DNA of 64,000 nt, from positions 412,756 to 476,755 of the forward strand of contig NZ_JACHOO010000002.1 of NCBI RefSeq assembly GCF_014199915.1. The letters are read 5' to 3'. A program made the position numbers and the translations under genes. Origin of the DNA: Prosthecomicrobium pneumaticum. GTDB lineage: Bacteria > Pseudomonadota > Alphaproteobacteria > Rhizobiales > Kaistiaceae. The notes beneath the pieces were generated by a model. It was not told the DNA's origin and did no database searches. It saw nothing but the letters and a program-made list of their open reading frames with translations. Positions 8,840 to 16,714 of this stretch are shown here, in pieces; within the stretch, counting starts at the first letter, position 1, and each line of letters opens with the position of its first letter.

Positions 8840-9251
8840 GGGGCGGCGGATTCCTTGCGGTCGCTGCGTTTCTAGGGACGAGCACCCCGCCCGTCAAACG
8901 ACGGCCGCGACAACGCCGGGACGCGCCCTCGGAGGGCCTGCGCGCGGGTTAGCCGGATCAGGCAAAAATTTGCAAGGTTCGACGACTCTAAGCTCGACTA
9001 TCATATGGAAACCTGATTTTCACGTCGTTGTGATATAGAATCTTAAAATGGCTGATTTCCGCCATTTCTCAATCACGATACGTGCTGAAAGCGACCAGAA
9101 TTTCGACCCTGTCGGCGACCCGATTTTCGCAAGGGGTGTTCATTGAAAAGTTCGTGAGTTGAGGTTCGGGCGGGCTGGGCCGATGTAATCGTCACCGGCC
9201 GATCACCGGCGCCGAACAAGCGGCGAAGGACAGATCGGACGGACGAAGCGA
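8840..9251. other. Intergenic region between aroC and the DUF1344-like array
   Basis: 412 bases between divergent genes. The middle (about 8955-9145) is clearly more A+T-rich than the surroundings (CAAAAATTTGCAAGG, GATATAGAATCTTAAAATGG) and probably holds the promoters of aroC and of the array. No convincing -35/-10 pair could be fixed. A 32-codon open frame (9048-9146, MADFRHF...) lies inside it without a clear ribosome site. No repeat or RNA structure was recognised. Confidence 0.5.
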
Positions 9252-9554
9252 ATGTCGGACAGTGCCATGCGTGCCTCCAATCCCAGCCTTCTCGCCCTCA
9301 CCCTGGCGCTCGCCGCGACCCCCGCGGTCGCCGCGCTCCAGTCGGAGCGAACCGTCGACGGACTGGAAGCGCATGCCGGCACCATCGTGCTGTCGACCGG
9401 CGAACGCTTCAGCTTCTCTCACCCGGCGCAGCTGATCGGCTTCGCTCCGGGTGAAGCGGACGGCCTCGATCAGTTCCGGCAGACCGGACGCTCGGCCTTC
9501 GAGCCCTGCGATCCCGACATCGTCATGCCGGCCGGAATCGATCGGGGCGAATGA
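9252..9554 (+). CDS. Diverged DUF1344-like exported protein, upstream member of the array
   Basis: 100 residues with a signal-peptide-like start (SLLALTLALAATPAVA). The mature part AGTIVLSTGERFSFSHPAQLIGFAPGE aligns with the core shared by the six following paralogues (GSTLTLTNGQSFRIENPAAVVGFIPGD), but the C-terminal strand (VTVGY...VALGV) is replaced by an unrelated, more acidic tail with one cysteine. It looks like an older duplicate that has diverged, or a related gene from which the array arose. Function unknown. The first tandem copy begins 43 bases downstream. Confidence 0.65.
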   Translation: MSDSAMRASNPSLLALTLALAATPAVAALQSERTVDGLEAHAGTIVLSTGERFSFSHPAQLIGFAPGEADGLDQFRQTGRSAFEPCDPDIVMPAGIDRGE

Positions 9555-9597
9555 CAACGGCGCCCCCACGAAGAGGGCGCGAACACGGAGAATGATC

Positions 9598-9867
9598 ATG
9601 AAGACCCTCGCTCTCGCGGCCGCCTCGGTCGCCTTCATCGCCGCCGCCGGCTCCGCCTTCGCCGCGCAGCAGATCGACGGCACGCTCGGCGCCGTCAACG
9701 GCTCGACCCTCACGCTCACCAACGGCCAGTCCTTCCGCATCGAGAACCCCGCGGCGGTGGTCGGCTTCATCCCGGGCGACACGGTGACGGTCGGTTATGC
9801 GGACGAAGGCAGCCAGAAGGTCGCGCTCGGCGTCAGCCATCGCGCCGACCCGACCAAGAACGACTGA
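9598..9867 (+). CDS. DUF1344-like exported protein, array copy 1
   Basis: 89 residues: signal peptide (MKTLALAAASVAFIAAAGSA, then FAAQQ as likely cleavage region) and a mature domain of about 65 residues with beta-strand-like pattern DGTLGAVNGSTLTLTNG, IENPAAVVGFIPGD, TVTVGYADEG, VALGVSHRADPTKND. It fits the short periplasmic DUF1344 family; function unknown. ATG 9598 is preferred over the in-frame ATG at 9592 because copy 2 lacks the upstream ATG and the GGAG at 9587-9590 is better spaced to 9598. Following spacer differs from those of the later copies. Confidence 0.8.
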   Translation: MKTLALAAASVAFIAAAGSAFAAQQIDGTLGAVNGSTLTLTNGQSFRIENPAAVVGFIPGDTVTVGYADEGSQKVALGVSHRADPTKND

Positions 9868-10028
9868 GCCCGGGCCCCGCGCCCGAGCCTCGACTGAACC
9901 CCACCTCTGGACGGCCCTGATGGGCCGGCCCCGGTCGGGCGCGGCGGAGCCCCCATCGTCGCGCCCGACTACCCCGACAAACACCACGCCGCCCTGAAGA
10001 GCGGCGCGCCCAACCACGGAGAAAGATC

Positions 10029-10295
10029 ATGAAGACCCTCGCTCTCGCGGCCGCCTCGGTCGCCTTCATCGCCGCCGCCGGCTCCGCCTTCGCCGCGCAG
10101 CAGGTCGACGGCACGCTCGGCGCCGTCAACGGCTCGACCCTCACCCTCACCAACGGCCAGTCCTTCCGCATCGAGAACCCCGCGGCGGTGGTCGGCTTCA
10201 TCCCCGGCGACACGGTGACGGTCGGCTATGCGGCTGAAGGCAGCCAGAAGGTTGCGCTCGGCGTCAGCCGCCGCGCCGACCCGACGAAGGACTGA
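10029..10295 (+). CDS. DUF1344-like exported protein, array copy 2
   Basis: 88 residues, almost identical to copy 1 (QQVDG instead of QQIDG, AAEGSQ instead of ADEGSQ, SRRADPTKD end). In this copy the upstream ATG of the ATGATCATG start cluster has become AAG, which shows the third codon (MKTLAL) is the conserved start for all copies. Exported by a Sec signal peptide. Function unknown. Confidence 0.8.
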   Translation: MKTLALAAASVAFIAAAGSAFAAQQVDGTLGAVNGSTLTLTNGQSFRIENPAAVVGFIPGDTVTVGYAAEGSQKVALGVSRRADPTKD

Positions 10296-10399
10296 ACAAG
10301 AACCCGGCGATCGGGCCCGGCGGCAAGCCCGCCGCCCCGCCCGGCGCCCGACGCAACCGCGCTTCCGCACAAGACGGGACGCGATCACGGAGAATGATC

Positions 10400-10666
10400 A
10401 TGAAGACTCTCGCTCTCGCGGCCGCTTCGGTCGCCTTCATCGCCGCCGCCGGCTCCGCCTTCGCCGCGCAGCAGGTCGACGGCACGCTCGGCGCCGTCAA
10501 CGGCTCGACCCTCACCCTCACCAACGGCCAGTCCTTCCGCGTCGAGAACCCCTCGGCCGTGGTCGGCTTCATCCCCGGCGACACGGTGACCGTCGGTTAT
10601 GCGAGCCAGGGCGGCGAGAAGGTCGCGCTCGGCGTCAGCCGCCGCGCCGACCCGACCAAGGACTGA
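10400..10666 (+). CDS. DUF1344-like exported protein, array copy 3
   Basis: 88 residues; mature region carries VENPSAVVGFIPGD and ASQGGEKVALGVSRRADPTKD, shared exactly with copy 4, so these two copies are the most recently duplicated or converted. A short duplication of the stop region (GACTGACCAAGGACTGA) follows. Sec signal peptide as in the other copies; function unknown. Confidence 0.8.
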   Translation: MKTLALAAASVAFIAAAGSAFAAQQVDGTLGAVNGSTLTLTNGQSFRVENPSAVVGFIPGDTVTVGYASQGGEKVALGVSRRADPTKD

Positions 10667-10701
10667 CCAAGGACTGAACGACCAACCCGGCGACCGGGTC
10701 C

Positions 10702-10719
10702 GGCGGCGACAACGCCGCC
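10702..10719 (+). other. Intercistronic hairpin after array copy 3
   Basis: Perfect 7-bp stem GGCGGCG / CGCCGCC with loop ACAA, within the spacer between copies 3 and 4. There is no T tract after it, so it is more likely an mRNA-stabilising or attenuating structure than a full terminator. The same hairpin is repeated after copy 4. Confidence 0.5.
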
Positions 10720-10783
10720 CCGCCCGCCGCCCGATGAAACCGCGCTCCCGCACAAGACGGGACGCGATCCACGGAGAATGATC

Positions 10784-11050
10784 ATGAAGACCCTCGCTCT
10801 CGCGGCCGCCTCGGTCGCCTTCCTCGCCGCCGCCGGCTCCGCCTTCGCCGCGCAGCAGATCGACGGCACGCTCGGCGCCGTCAACGGCTCGACCCTGACC
10901 CTCACCAACGGCCAGTCCTTCCGCGTCGAGAACCCCTCGGCCGTGGTCGGCTTCATCCCCGGCGACACGGTGACCGTCGGTTATGCGAGCCAGGGCGGCG
11001 AGAAGGTCGCGCTCGGCGTCAGCCGCCGCGCCGATCCGACCAAGGACTGA
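10784..11050 (+). CDS. DUF1344-like exported protein, array copy 4
   Basis: 88 residues; differs from copy 3 at only a few positions (AFLAAAGSAF and QQIDG). Same ribosome site, signal peptide and C-terminal ASQGGEKVALGVSRRADPTKD. Function unknown. Confidence 0.8.
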   Translation: MKTLALAAASVAFLAAAGSAFAAQQIDGTLGAVNGSTLTLTNGQSFRVENPSAVVGFIPGDTVTVGYASQGGEKVALGVSRRADPTKD

Positions 11051-11074
11051 ACGACCAACCCGGCGATCGGGCCC

Positions 11075-11092
11075 GGCGGCGACAACGCCGCC
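11075..11092 (+). other. Intercistronic hairpin after array copy 4
   Basis: Same perfect stem GGCGGCG / CGCCGCC with ACAA loop as after copy 3. A comparable stem GGCGGC-AGG-GCCGCC follows copy 5 at 11448-11462, with a different loop, so the structure is kept while the loop varies. Confidence 0.5.
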
Positions 11093-11156
11093 CCGCCCGG
11101 CGCCCGATGAAACCGCGCTTCCGCACAAGACGGGACGCGATCCACGGAGAATGATC

Positions 11157-11429
11157 ATGAAGACCCTCGCTCTCGCGGCCGCCTCGGTCGCCTTCCTCGC
11201 CGCCGCCGGTTCGGCCTTCGCCGCCCAGGAAGCGGTCGGCACCGTCGGTTCGGTGAACGGCTCGACCCTGACGCTCACCAACGGCCAGTCCTTCCGCGTC
11301 GAGAACCGCTCGGCGGTGATCGGCTTCATCCCCGGCGACACGGTTGCGGTCGGCTATGCCGACGAAGGCAGCCAGAAGGTGGCGCTCGGCGTCGCCCGCT
11401 TCGCCGACCCGACCAAGAACGACAACTGA
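11157..11429 (+). CDS. DUF1344-like exported protein, array copy 5
   Basis: 90 residues. More diverged than copies 2-4 in the first mature strand (AQEAVGTVGSVNGSTLTLTNG) and at the end (VALGVARFADPTKNDN), yet keeps the upstream spacer of copies 3-4. Signal peptide MKTLALAAASVAFLAAAGSA. Function unknown. Confidence 0.8.
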   Translation: MKTLALAAASVAFLAAAGSAFAAQEAVGTVGSVNGSTLTLTNGQSFRVENRSAVIGFIPGDTVAVGYADEGSQKVALGVARFADPTKNDN

Positions 11430-11527
11430 CCAGCCCGCGATCGGGCCGGCGGCAGGGCCGCCGCCCGGCACGGACTCTCCTCGACCACCCCTCCCGCAGA
11501 AGGCGGGAACAACCACGGAGAAGTCCC

Positions 11528-11803
11528 ATGAAGACGCTTGCTCTCGCGACCGCGTCGGTCGCGTTCCTTGCCGCCGCGGCCGGCTCCGCCCTCGCGGCCC
11601 AGCAGGCCGACGGCACGGTCGGCTCGGTGACCGCCAACACGATCACCTTCACGAACGGTCAGTCCTTCCGCCTCGAGCACCCCAATGAGGCGCTCGGCTT
11701 CATTCCCGGCGACACGGTCAGCGTCGGCTATCAGAACGAGAACGGCCATCCGGTGGCACTCGGCGTCGTGCGGCGCCCCGATCCGACGAAGAGCAGTGGC
11801 TGA
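11528..11803 (+). CDS. DUF1344-like exported protein, array copy 6
   Basis: 91 residues and the most diverged of the six: ADGTVGSVTANTITFTNG, LEHPNEALGFIPGD, TVSVGYQNENGHPVALGV, RRPDPTKSSG. The fold pattern and the GFIPGD turn are kept. Only one ATG is present at its start. It is followed by a strong hairpin near 11852-11886 that would end transcription of the array. Function unknown. Confidence 0.8.
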   Translation: MKTLALATASVAFLAAAAGSALAAQQADGTVGSVTANTITFTNGQSFRLEHPNEALGFIPGDTVSVGYQNENGHPVALGVVRRPDPTKSSG

Positions 11804-11851
11804 AAACAGCGGTTGAGCCCGTCCCCCATCCTGATCTCCGGGCTCTAGCGA

Positions 11852-11886
11852 AGGCGGCGGCCGGTCCCCTCCGGTCGCCGCCTTTG
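11852..11886 (+). terminator. Terminator between the array and the histidine phosphatase gene
   Basis: Stem AGGCGGCG (then CCGG) pairing with CCGG and CGCCGCCT, one internal mismatch, loop TCCCCT, followed by TTGGCTTT. It lies between convergent genes and probably ends the array transcript on the plus strand. Confidence 0.65.
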
Positions 11887-11902
11887 GCTTTCCACGGCCG
11901 TC

Positions 11903-12496
11903 TCAGATGTAGCGGCCGACCCCGCCCTGCCAGAGATAGACGCGATCCTGCGGCACGTCGAGCCGGACGAGCTCGAGCCGGTCGACACCATCGAGCAGGC
12001 CGCGCAACACGCGATAGACGCCGCCATGCGAGACGACGACGGTGTCGCGCGCGATGGTGGCGAGCCAACCCTCGATCCGGCGCGACAGGTCGGCATAGCT
12101 CTCGCCGTTCGGGGAGGCATAGCCCCATTTGTCCCGGTCGCGCGCGGCATAGGCCTCGGCCGCGATCGCCGCGATCTCGTCGAGCGTATGGCCCTCCCAG
12201 TCGCCATAGCTGACTTCGCGCAGCACCGGATCGAGCCGGTAGGCGGCGGGATCGAGTCCCATCGCGGCCCGGACCAGTTCCATCGTTTCGCGGGCGCGCA
12301 CGAGCGGGCTGGCGACGAAGTCGAAATCCGCCGCCTCGGGCATGCGCGCGGCGATCAACGCGCCGTTCTGCCGGGCCTGGCCGCGGCCACGATCGTTGAG
12401 GGGCACGTCGCGCTGCCCCTGCAGGCGGCCGACGGCGTTCCAGTCCGTCTCGCCATGGCGCACGAAGACAATGCGCGGCAGGGCGGCCGGGCTCAC
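11903..12496 (-). CDS. Histidine phosphatase family protein (phosphoglycerate mutase-like)
   Basis: 197 residues from GTG 12496. The phosphohistidine motif is VFVRHGETDWN; the second active-site His is in VVVSHGGVYR, and the conserved Glu region is LREVSYGDWEGHTLDE. These enzymes are cofactor-independent-of-substrate phosphatases or mutases of wide specificity; the exact substrate is not evident. The GTG overlaps the fabI stop (TGA 12493-12495), so the two genes are translationally coupled in one minus-strand operon. Confidence 0.88.
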   Translation of the reverse strand: MSPAALPRIVFVRHGETDWNAVGRLQGQRDVPLNDRGRGQARQNGALIAARMPEAADFDFVASPLVRARETMELVRAAMGLDPAAYRLDPVLREVSYGDWEGHTLDEIAAIAAEAYAARDRDKWGYASPNGESYADLSRRIEGWLATIARDTVVVSHGGVYRVLRGLLDGVDRLELVRLDVPQDRVYLWQGGVGRYI

Positions 12497-13314
12497 TCCT
12501 TCGCCACCGCGATGTCGGGGGCGTCGACCGCCTTCATGCCGACGACATGATAGCCCGAATCGACATGGTGGATCTCGCCGGTGACCGAGCGCGACAGATC
12601 GGAGAGGAAATAGAGACCGGCATCGCCGACCTCCTCGATCGTCACGGTACGCCGCAGCGGCGCGTTGTATTCGTTCCACTTCAGGATATAGCGGAAGTCG
12701 CCGATGCCGGAGGCGGCGAGCGTTTTGATCGGCCCGGCGGAGATCGCGTTGACGCGGATGCCGTTCGGGCCGAGATCGGCGGCGAGGTAACGCACGCTCG
12801 CCTCGAGCGCCGATTTGGCGACGCCCATGACGTTGTAGTGCGGCATCACCTTCTCGGCGCCGTAATAGGTGAGGGTCAGCACCGAGCCGCCCTTCGTCAT
12901 CAGCTTTTCGGCCCGTTGCACCACGGCGGTGAGAGAATAGACCGAGATCTGCATGGTGCGGGCGAAGTTCTCGGCCGTCGTGTCGACATAGCGGCCGGTC
13001 AGCTCGTCCTTGTCGGAGAAGGCGATCGCATGGACGAGGAAGTCGAGCCCGCCCCAGGCGCGCTCGATCTCGCCGAACACGGCGTCGATCGTCGAGGGGT
13101 CGGTGACGTCGCAATGACCGGCGACGAGCGCACCCAGTTCGGCCGCCAGCGGCTCGACGCGCTTCTTCAGCGCATCGCCCTGGTAGGTGAGCGCGAGTTC
13201 GGCGCCGGCGTCGCGCACGGCCTTGGCGATGCCCCAGGCGATCGACCGGTTGTTGGCGACGCCCATGATGAGGCCGCGCTTCCCCGCCATCAATCCGCCC
13301 GATGCCGTCATCAT
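12493..13314 (-). CDS. fabI: Enoyl-[acyl-carrier-protein] reductase (NADH), FabI type
   Basis: 273 residues. Reduces trans-2-enoyl-ACP in fatty acid elongation. Nucleotide-binding region GLIMGVANNRSIAWGIAKA is typical of FabI, as is the active-site Tyr-x6-Lys (HYNVMGVAKSALE) with the preceding TYYGAEK, and the substrate loop VNAISAGPIKTLAASGI. Start is ATG 13314 or the adjacent ATG 13311; a GGAAGG element lies just upstream. Homologous positions indicate the triclosan target class. It is followed by the overlapping histidine phosphatase gene. Confidence 0.95.
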   Translation of the reverse strand: MMTASGGLMAGKRGLIMGVANNRSIAWGIAKAVRDAGAELALTYQGDALKKRVEPLAAELGALVAGHCDVTDPSTIDAVFGEIERAWGGLDFLVHAIAFSDKDELTGRYVDTTAENFARTMQISVYSLTAVVQRAEKLMTKGGSVLTLTYYGAEKVMPHYNVMGVAKSALEASVRYLAADLGPNGIRVNAISAGPIKTLAASGIGDFRYILKWNEYNAPLRRTVTIEEVGDAGLYFLSDLSRSVTGEIHHVDSGYHVVGMKAVDAPDIAVAKE

Positions 13315-13458
13315 CTCGCCTTCCGTTTCCGCTCCCTGCGGAGCGCCTCCTATGGCATAGGGGGGTCTTCGCATCAAGGCGGCCGGCGGCCGAAGGCCGC
13401 TCCGCCGCCCGGTCCCGTCGCCAGCGGCGCGTCCCGCCGCGCAGAAAGTCGGTCCGCC

Positions 13459-14883
13459 ATGGTCAGAAATCCGCCCTCCGCCGCGCTCGTCGAACGCTTC
13501 GCCTCGATCGTCGGCGCCGCCAACGCCCTCACCGAGCCGGCCGCGATCGAGCCCTACACGCTCGAGCATCGCGGCCGCTATGGCGGCCGCACCGGGCTGG
13601 TGCTGCGGCCGGGCTCGGTCGCCGAAGTGTCGGCGATCCTCGCCACGGCCTCCGAGACGATGACGGCGATCGTGCCGCAGAGCGGCAATACCGGCCTCGT
13701 CGGCGGCCAGGTGCCGGACGACAGCGGCAGCGAGGTCGTGCTCGCGCTCGACCGGATGCGGACGATCCGCGCCGTCGATGCGGCCGGCTTCACCCTCACG
13801 GCGGAAGCGGGCGTCATCCTCGCCGACATCCACGCCGCGGCCGAGGCGGTCGACCGGCTGTTCCCGCTCTCGCTCGGCTCGGAGGGCTCCTGCCGGGTCG
13901 GCGGCAATGTCTCGACCAATGCCGGCGGTACGGCCGTGCTCTCCTACGGCTCGATGCGCGATCTCGTGCTCGGCCTCGAAGTCGTGCTCGCCGACGGACG
14001 GGTGTGGAACGGGCTCTCGGGCCTGCGCAAGGACAATACGGGCTACGACCTCAAGCAGCTCTTCATCGGCGGCGAGGGCACGCTCGGCGTCGTCACCGCG
14101 GCGACGCTGAAGCTCTTTCCACGCCCGAAGGGCCTTGCGGTCGCGCTTGTCGGCGTGCCGAGCCCGGAGGCCGCGCTCGCCCTTTTCGGCGCGGCCCGCG
14201 AGCGGGCGCGCCAGGACCTGACCGGCTACGAGCTGATGCCGCGCATCGCGCTCGATTTCGTCTTCCGCCACATCCCCGGCACGCGCGATCCGCTCGCCTC
14301 GCTCCATCCCTGGTATGTGCTCGTCGAGGTCAGCTCCGGCCGTAACCAGGAGGACGCCGACGCGACGCTCGAGGGGCTGCTCGGCGAGGGCTACGAAGCG
14401 GGCCATGTGCTCGACGCGGCGATCGCCCGTTCGCTCGCGGAAGGGCACGCGCTCTGGCGCATCCGCCACGCCATCTCGGAAGCGCAGAAGCCGGAAGGCG
14501 GCTCGATCAAGCACGACGTCTCGGTTCCCGTCGCCGACGTGCCGGCCTTCCTCGCCGAGGCGACCGCGGCGGTACTCGCGCTGATCCCGGATGCGCGGCC
14601 GGTGCCGTTCGGCCATCTCGGCGACGGCAACATCCATTTCAACATCAGCCAGCCGGTCGGCGGCGACCGCGAGGCCTTCCTCGCCCGCTGGGCGCAGGTG
14701 AACGAGACCGTTCACGCGATCGTCGGCCGCTATCGCGGCTCGATCGCCGCCGAGCACGGCATCGGCCGGGCGAAGCGCGACCTGTTGCCGGGCGTCGAGG
14801 GCGACGTCGCGATGGCGATGATGCGCGGCATCAAGGCGGCGCTCGATCCGAAGGGTGTGCTCAACCCCGGCCGTGTGCTGTGA
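13459..14883 (+). CDS. FAD-binding oxidoreductase, D-2-hydroxyacid (D-2-hydroxyglutarate/lactate) dehydrogenase type
   Basis: 474 residues. The N-terminal FAD-binding-4 (PCMH) domain shows VPQSGNTGLVGGQVPDDSG and LGSEGSCRVGGNVSTNAGG, and LFIGGEGTLGVVTAATLKL. The C-terminal FAD-oxidase domain carries GHLGDGNIHFNI and AEHGIGRAKRD, the metal/substrate motifs of the D2HGDH, DLD and glycolate oxidase GlcD group. It has no partner subunits nearby, which favours a stand-alone D-2-hydroxyglutarate or D-lactate dehydrogenase over GlcD. Divergent from fabI with a 144-base shared promoter region. Confidence 0.85.
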   Translation: MVRNPPSAALVERFASIVGAANALTEPAAIEPYTLEHRGRYGGRTGLVLRPGSVAEVSAILATASETMTAIVPQSGNTGLVGGQVPDDSGSEVVLALDRMRTIRAVDAAGFTLTAEAGVILADIHAAAEAVDRLFPLSLGSEGSCRVGGNVSTNAGGTAVLSYGSMRDLVLGLEVVLADGRVWNGLSGLRKDNTGYDLKQLFIGGEGTLGVVTAATLKLFPRPKGLAVALVGVPSPEAALALFGAARERARQDLTGYELMPRIALDFVFRHIPGTRDPLASLHPWYVLVEVSSGRNQEDADATLEGLLGEGYEAGHVLDAAIARSLAEGHALWRIRHAISEAQKPEGGSIKHDVSVPVADVPAFLAEATAAVLALIPDARPVPFGHLGDGNIHFNISQPVGGDREAFLARWAQVNETVHAIVGRYRGSIAAEHGIGRAKRDLLPGVEGDVAMAMMRGIKAALDPKGVLNPGRVL

Positions 14884-14958
14884 CGCCGAAGGCCGCGTTC
14901 ACCGGCCGTCAACCCTACCTGATCACCACCCGCTAACCCTTTCGGAAATCATCGAAAC

Positions 14959-14975
14959 TTAACCGTGTCCGTTAA
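14959..14975. promoter_or_regulatory. Inverted repeat TTAAC-N7-GTTAA upstream of the DUF6101 gene
   Basis: Perfect 5-bp half sites separated by 7 bases, about 77 bases upstream of the ATG at 15052, in a locally A+T-richer patch. Could be an operator for a dimeric regulator. It resembles but does not match the CtrA box, which has direct TTAA half sites 7 bases apart. Confidence 0.35.
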
Positions 14976-15051
14976 GCTGGAACGGGCCGGCCGCATGACA
15001 CTCTGCCGCCATCGACGAAGACCGGAAGCGGTCCCGAAGAGGTGGTGGCAG

Positions 15052-15645
15052 ATGACGGATGTGCAGCGGAAGAGCGACGGAGCGGACATCGAGGCGGCGG
15101 GCGGCCGGCTGCGGCTCGACCCCTTCGCCCTGCCGGTCCGGTTCGAGGCGCCCCTGCCGGCGCCGCGTGGCGGCGCGGTGCCGGCCCAGATCTATCTCGA
15201 CCGCGCCCAGGCGGTGATGAAGCGGCGGATCGGCGGCGTGCCGGCGATGCTCGCCTTCCCGATCCGGGCCTATCGCGGCGTCGCGGTCCGGATGACCGCC
15301 GATGCCGAGGGCCGGGTCCGCACGGTGATCGAGCTGATGCACCGCGATCCGGCGCTGTCGCTGCCGCTCGTCGTCGCCGACGACCTCGGCGATGGCGAGG
15401 ATGTCGCCGCCGACTGGCAGGCCTGGGGCCGGGCGCTCGGCCTGCCGCTCCTGATCGTCGATACGGACGGCGCGGTGCGCGAGCCGGTCGCCCGGCTCGG
15501 CGGTCTCGACATCGGCGCGCAGAAGCCGCGCCGGCTCCACTCCCATTTCGCCGCCCGCCGGCCGCGCTTCCTGAAGCGCCGCAAGGTCGGCCGCGCCGGT
15601 CCGCAACCGGTGCTCTGCGGTCGCGAGATCATCGCGCGGGACTGA
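15052..15645 (+). CDS. DUF6101 family protein
   Basis: 197 residues, soluble, no signal peptide or membrane segment. It resembles the DUF6101 family found in rhizobial genomes: RLDPFALPVRFEA, VMKRRIGGVPAMLAFPIRAYRGVAVRM, a middle alpha/beta part, and a basic C-terminus (AARRPRFLKRRKVGR). Function unknown. ATG 15052 is chosen for the GAGGTGG ribosome site; an upstream in-frame GTG at 14965 would run through the inverted repeat. Convergent with ubiA with a 2-base gap. Confidence 0.75.
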   Translation: MTDVQRKSDGADIEAAGGRLRLDPFALPVRFEAPLPAPRGGAVPAQIYLDRAQAVMKRRIGGVPAMLAFPIRAYRGVAVRMTADAEGRVRTVIELMHRDPALSLPLVVADDLGDGEDVAADWQAWGRALGLPLLIVDTDGAVREPVARLGGLDIGAQKPRRLHSHFAARRPRFLKRRKVGRAGPQPVLCGREIIARD

Positions 15646-15647
15646 CC

Positions 15648-16592
15648 TCAGAACGCCGCGTCGGCGAGGAGCAGCGCGAAGAAGACGAGGCCCGCGACGC
15701 GGTTGGACTTGAAGAGGGCGAGCGCGCGCACCGGATCGTCGATGTCGATCCGCCGTGCCTGCCAGGCGAGATGGGCGGCGGCGAGGAAAAGCCCCGACCA
15801 GGCGAGCGGCCCCGCCTCCGCCGCGATGAGCGCCGCCCCGAAGCAGAGCACCGCGATGGTGTAGAACACCCCGACATAGAAGGGCGCGCGGGCGCCGAAC
15901 AGCCGCGCCGTAGAACGGACGCCGACGATCGCATCGTCCTCGATGTCCTGCAGCGCATAGATCGTGTCATAGCCGATCGTCCAGGCGACGCCGCCGGCAT
16001 AAAGAAACAGCGGCGCCCAGTCGAGGCTGCCATAGGCGGCCGCCCAGCCCATCAGCGCGCCCCAGGAGAAGGCGAGGCCGAGCACGCTCTGCGGCCAGTC
16101 GGTCAGCCGCTTCATGAAGGGATAGAGGGCGACGACGAGGAGCGAGGACGCGCCAAGCACGATCGCGAAGAGATTGAACTGCAGCAGGACGACGAGCCCG
16201 ATCGCCGCCTGCAGCACGAGGAAGGCCTTCGCCCGGCCGACCGTCACCTGCCCGCTCGGGATCGGCCGCGAACGGGTGCGCGCCACCCGGGCGTCGAGGT
16301 CGCGGTCGACGATGTCGTTCCAGGTGCAGCCGGCGCCGCGCATCGCCACCGCGCCGATGAAGAAGAGGAGGAGGTGGACGGGATCGGGAAAACGCGCGCC
16401 GGAGGCAATGGCGGCGAGCGCGGCGGACCACCAGCAGGGAATGAGCAGCAGCCACCAGCCGATCGGCCGGTCCCAGCGGGCGAGCCGGCCATAGGGCCGC
16501 AGCCAGGCGGGGGCGAAACGGTCGATGAGATTGCCGCGGTCGGCATCGGCGACCGTGCCGCTCCCGGTTCCGATCGCGCTTTCCTCGCGCAT
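15648..16592 (-). CDS. ubiA: 4-hydroxybenzoate polyprenyltransferase
   Basis: 314 residues, multi-span inner membrane prenyltransferase of ubiquinone synthesis, attaching the polyprenyl chain to 4-hydroxybenzoate. The first aspartate-rich motif is NDIVDRDLD with the following RTRSRPIPSG; the second motif is in YALQDIEDD. The RWDRPIGWWLLLIPCWWS start is typical of UbiA. Convergent with the DUF6101 gene; transcribed away from sodC. Confidence 0.94.
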   Translation of the reverse strand: MREESAIGTGSGTVADADRGNLIDRFAPAWLRPYGRLARWDRPIGWWLLLIPCWWSAALAAIASGARFPDPVHLLLFFIGAVAMRGAGCTWNDIVDRDLDARVARTRSRPIPSGQVTVGRAKAFLVLQAAIGLVVLLQFNLFAIVLGASSLLVVALYPFMKRLTDWPQSVLGLAFSWGALMGWAAAYGSLDWAPLFLYAGGVAWTIGYDTIYALQDIEDDAIVGVRSTARLFGARAPFYVGVFYTIAVLCFGAALIAAEAGPLAWSGLFLAAAHLAWQARRIDIDDPVRALALFKSNRVAGLVFFALLLADAAF

Positions 16593-16714
16593 CGCAGGCT
16601 CTCCTCATCGACGGTCCGACCGGAACAAGCGGCCGACGCGCGCTGTTTAGCACGGCGAGCCGCCGATCGAGACCCCCGGGCGGCCTCGCCCCGTTGAGCC
16701 TCGAGGAGAAGCCG

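Larger units (their letters stand above)
9598..11803 (+). repeat. Tandem array of six DUF1344-like genes
   Basis: Six head-to-tail gene copies, with starts at 9598, 10029, 10400, 10784, 11157 and 11528, so unit lengths are about 431, 371, 384, 373 and 371 bases. Ribosome sites (CACGGAGAA), signal peptides, coding regions and, in units 2-5, the spacers are near-identical in places. Units 3 and 4 are the most alike; units 1 and 6 are the most diverged in spacer and protein respectively. This suggests repeated unequal crossing-over with ongoing homogenisation in the centre. Confidence 0.9.

Noticed and set aside
14959-14975. CtrA binding site
   Set aside because: Half sites are inverted and the spacing between TTAA cores is 9, not the direct TTAA-N7-TTAA of CtrA.
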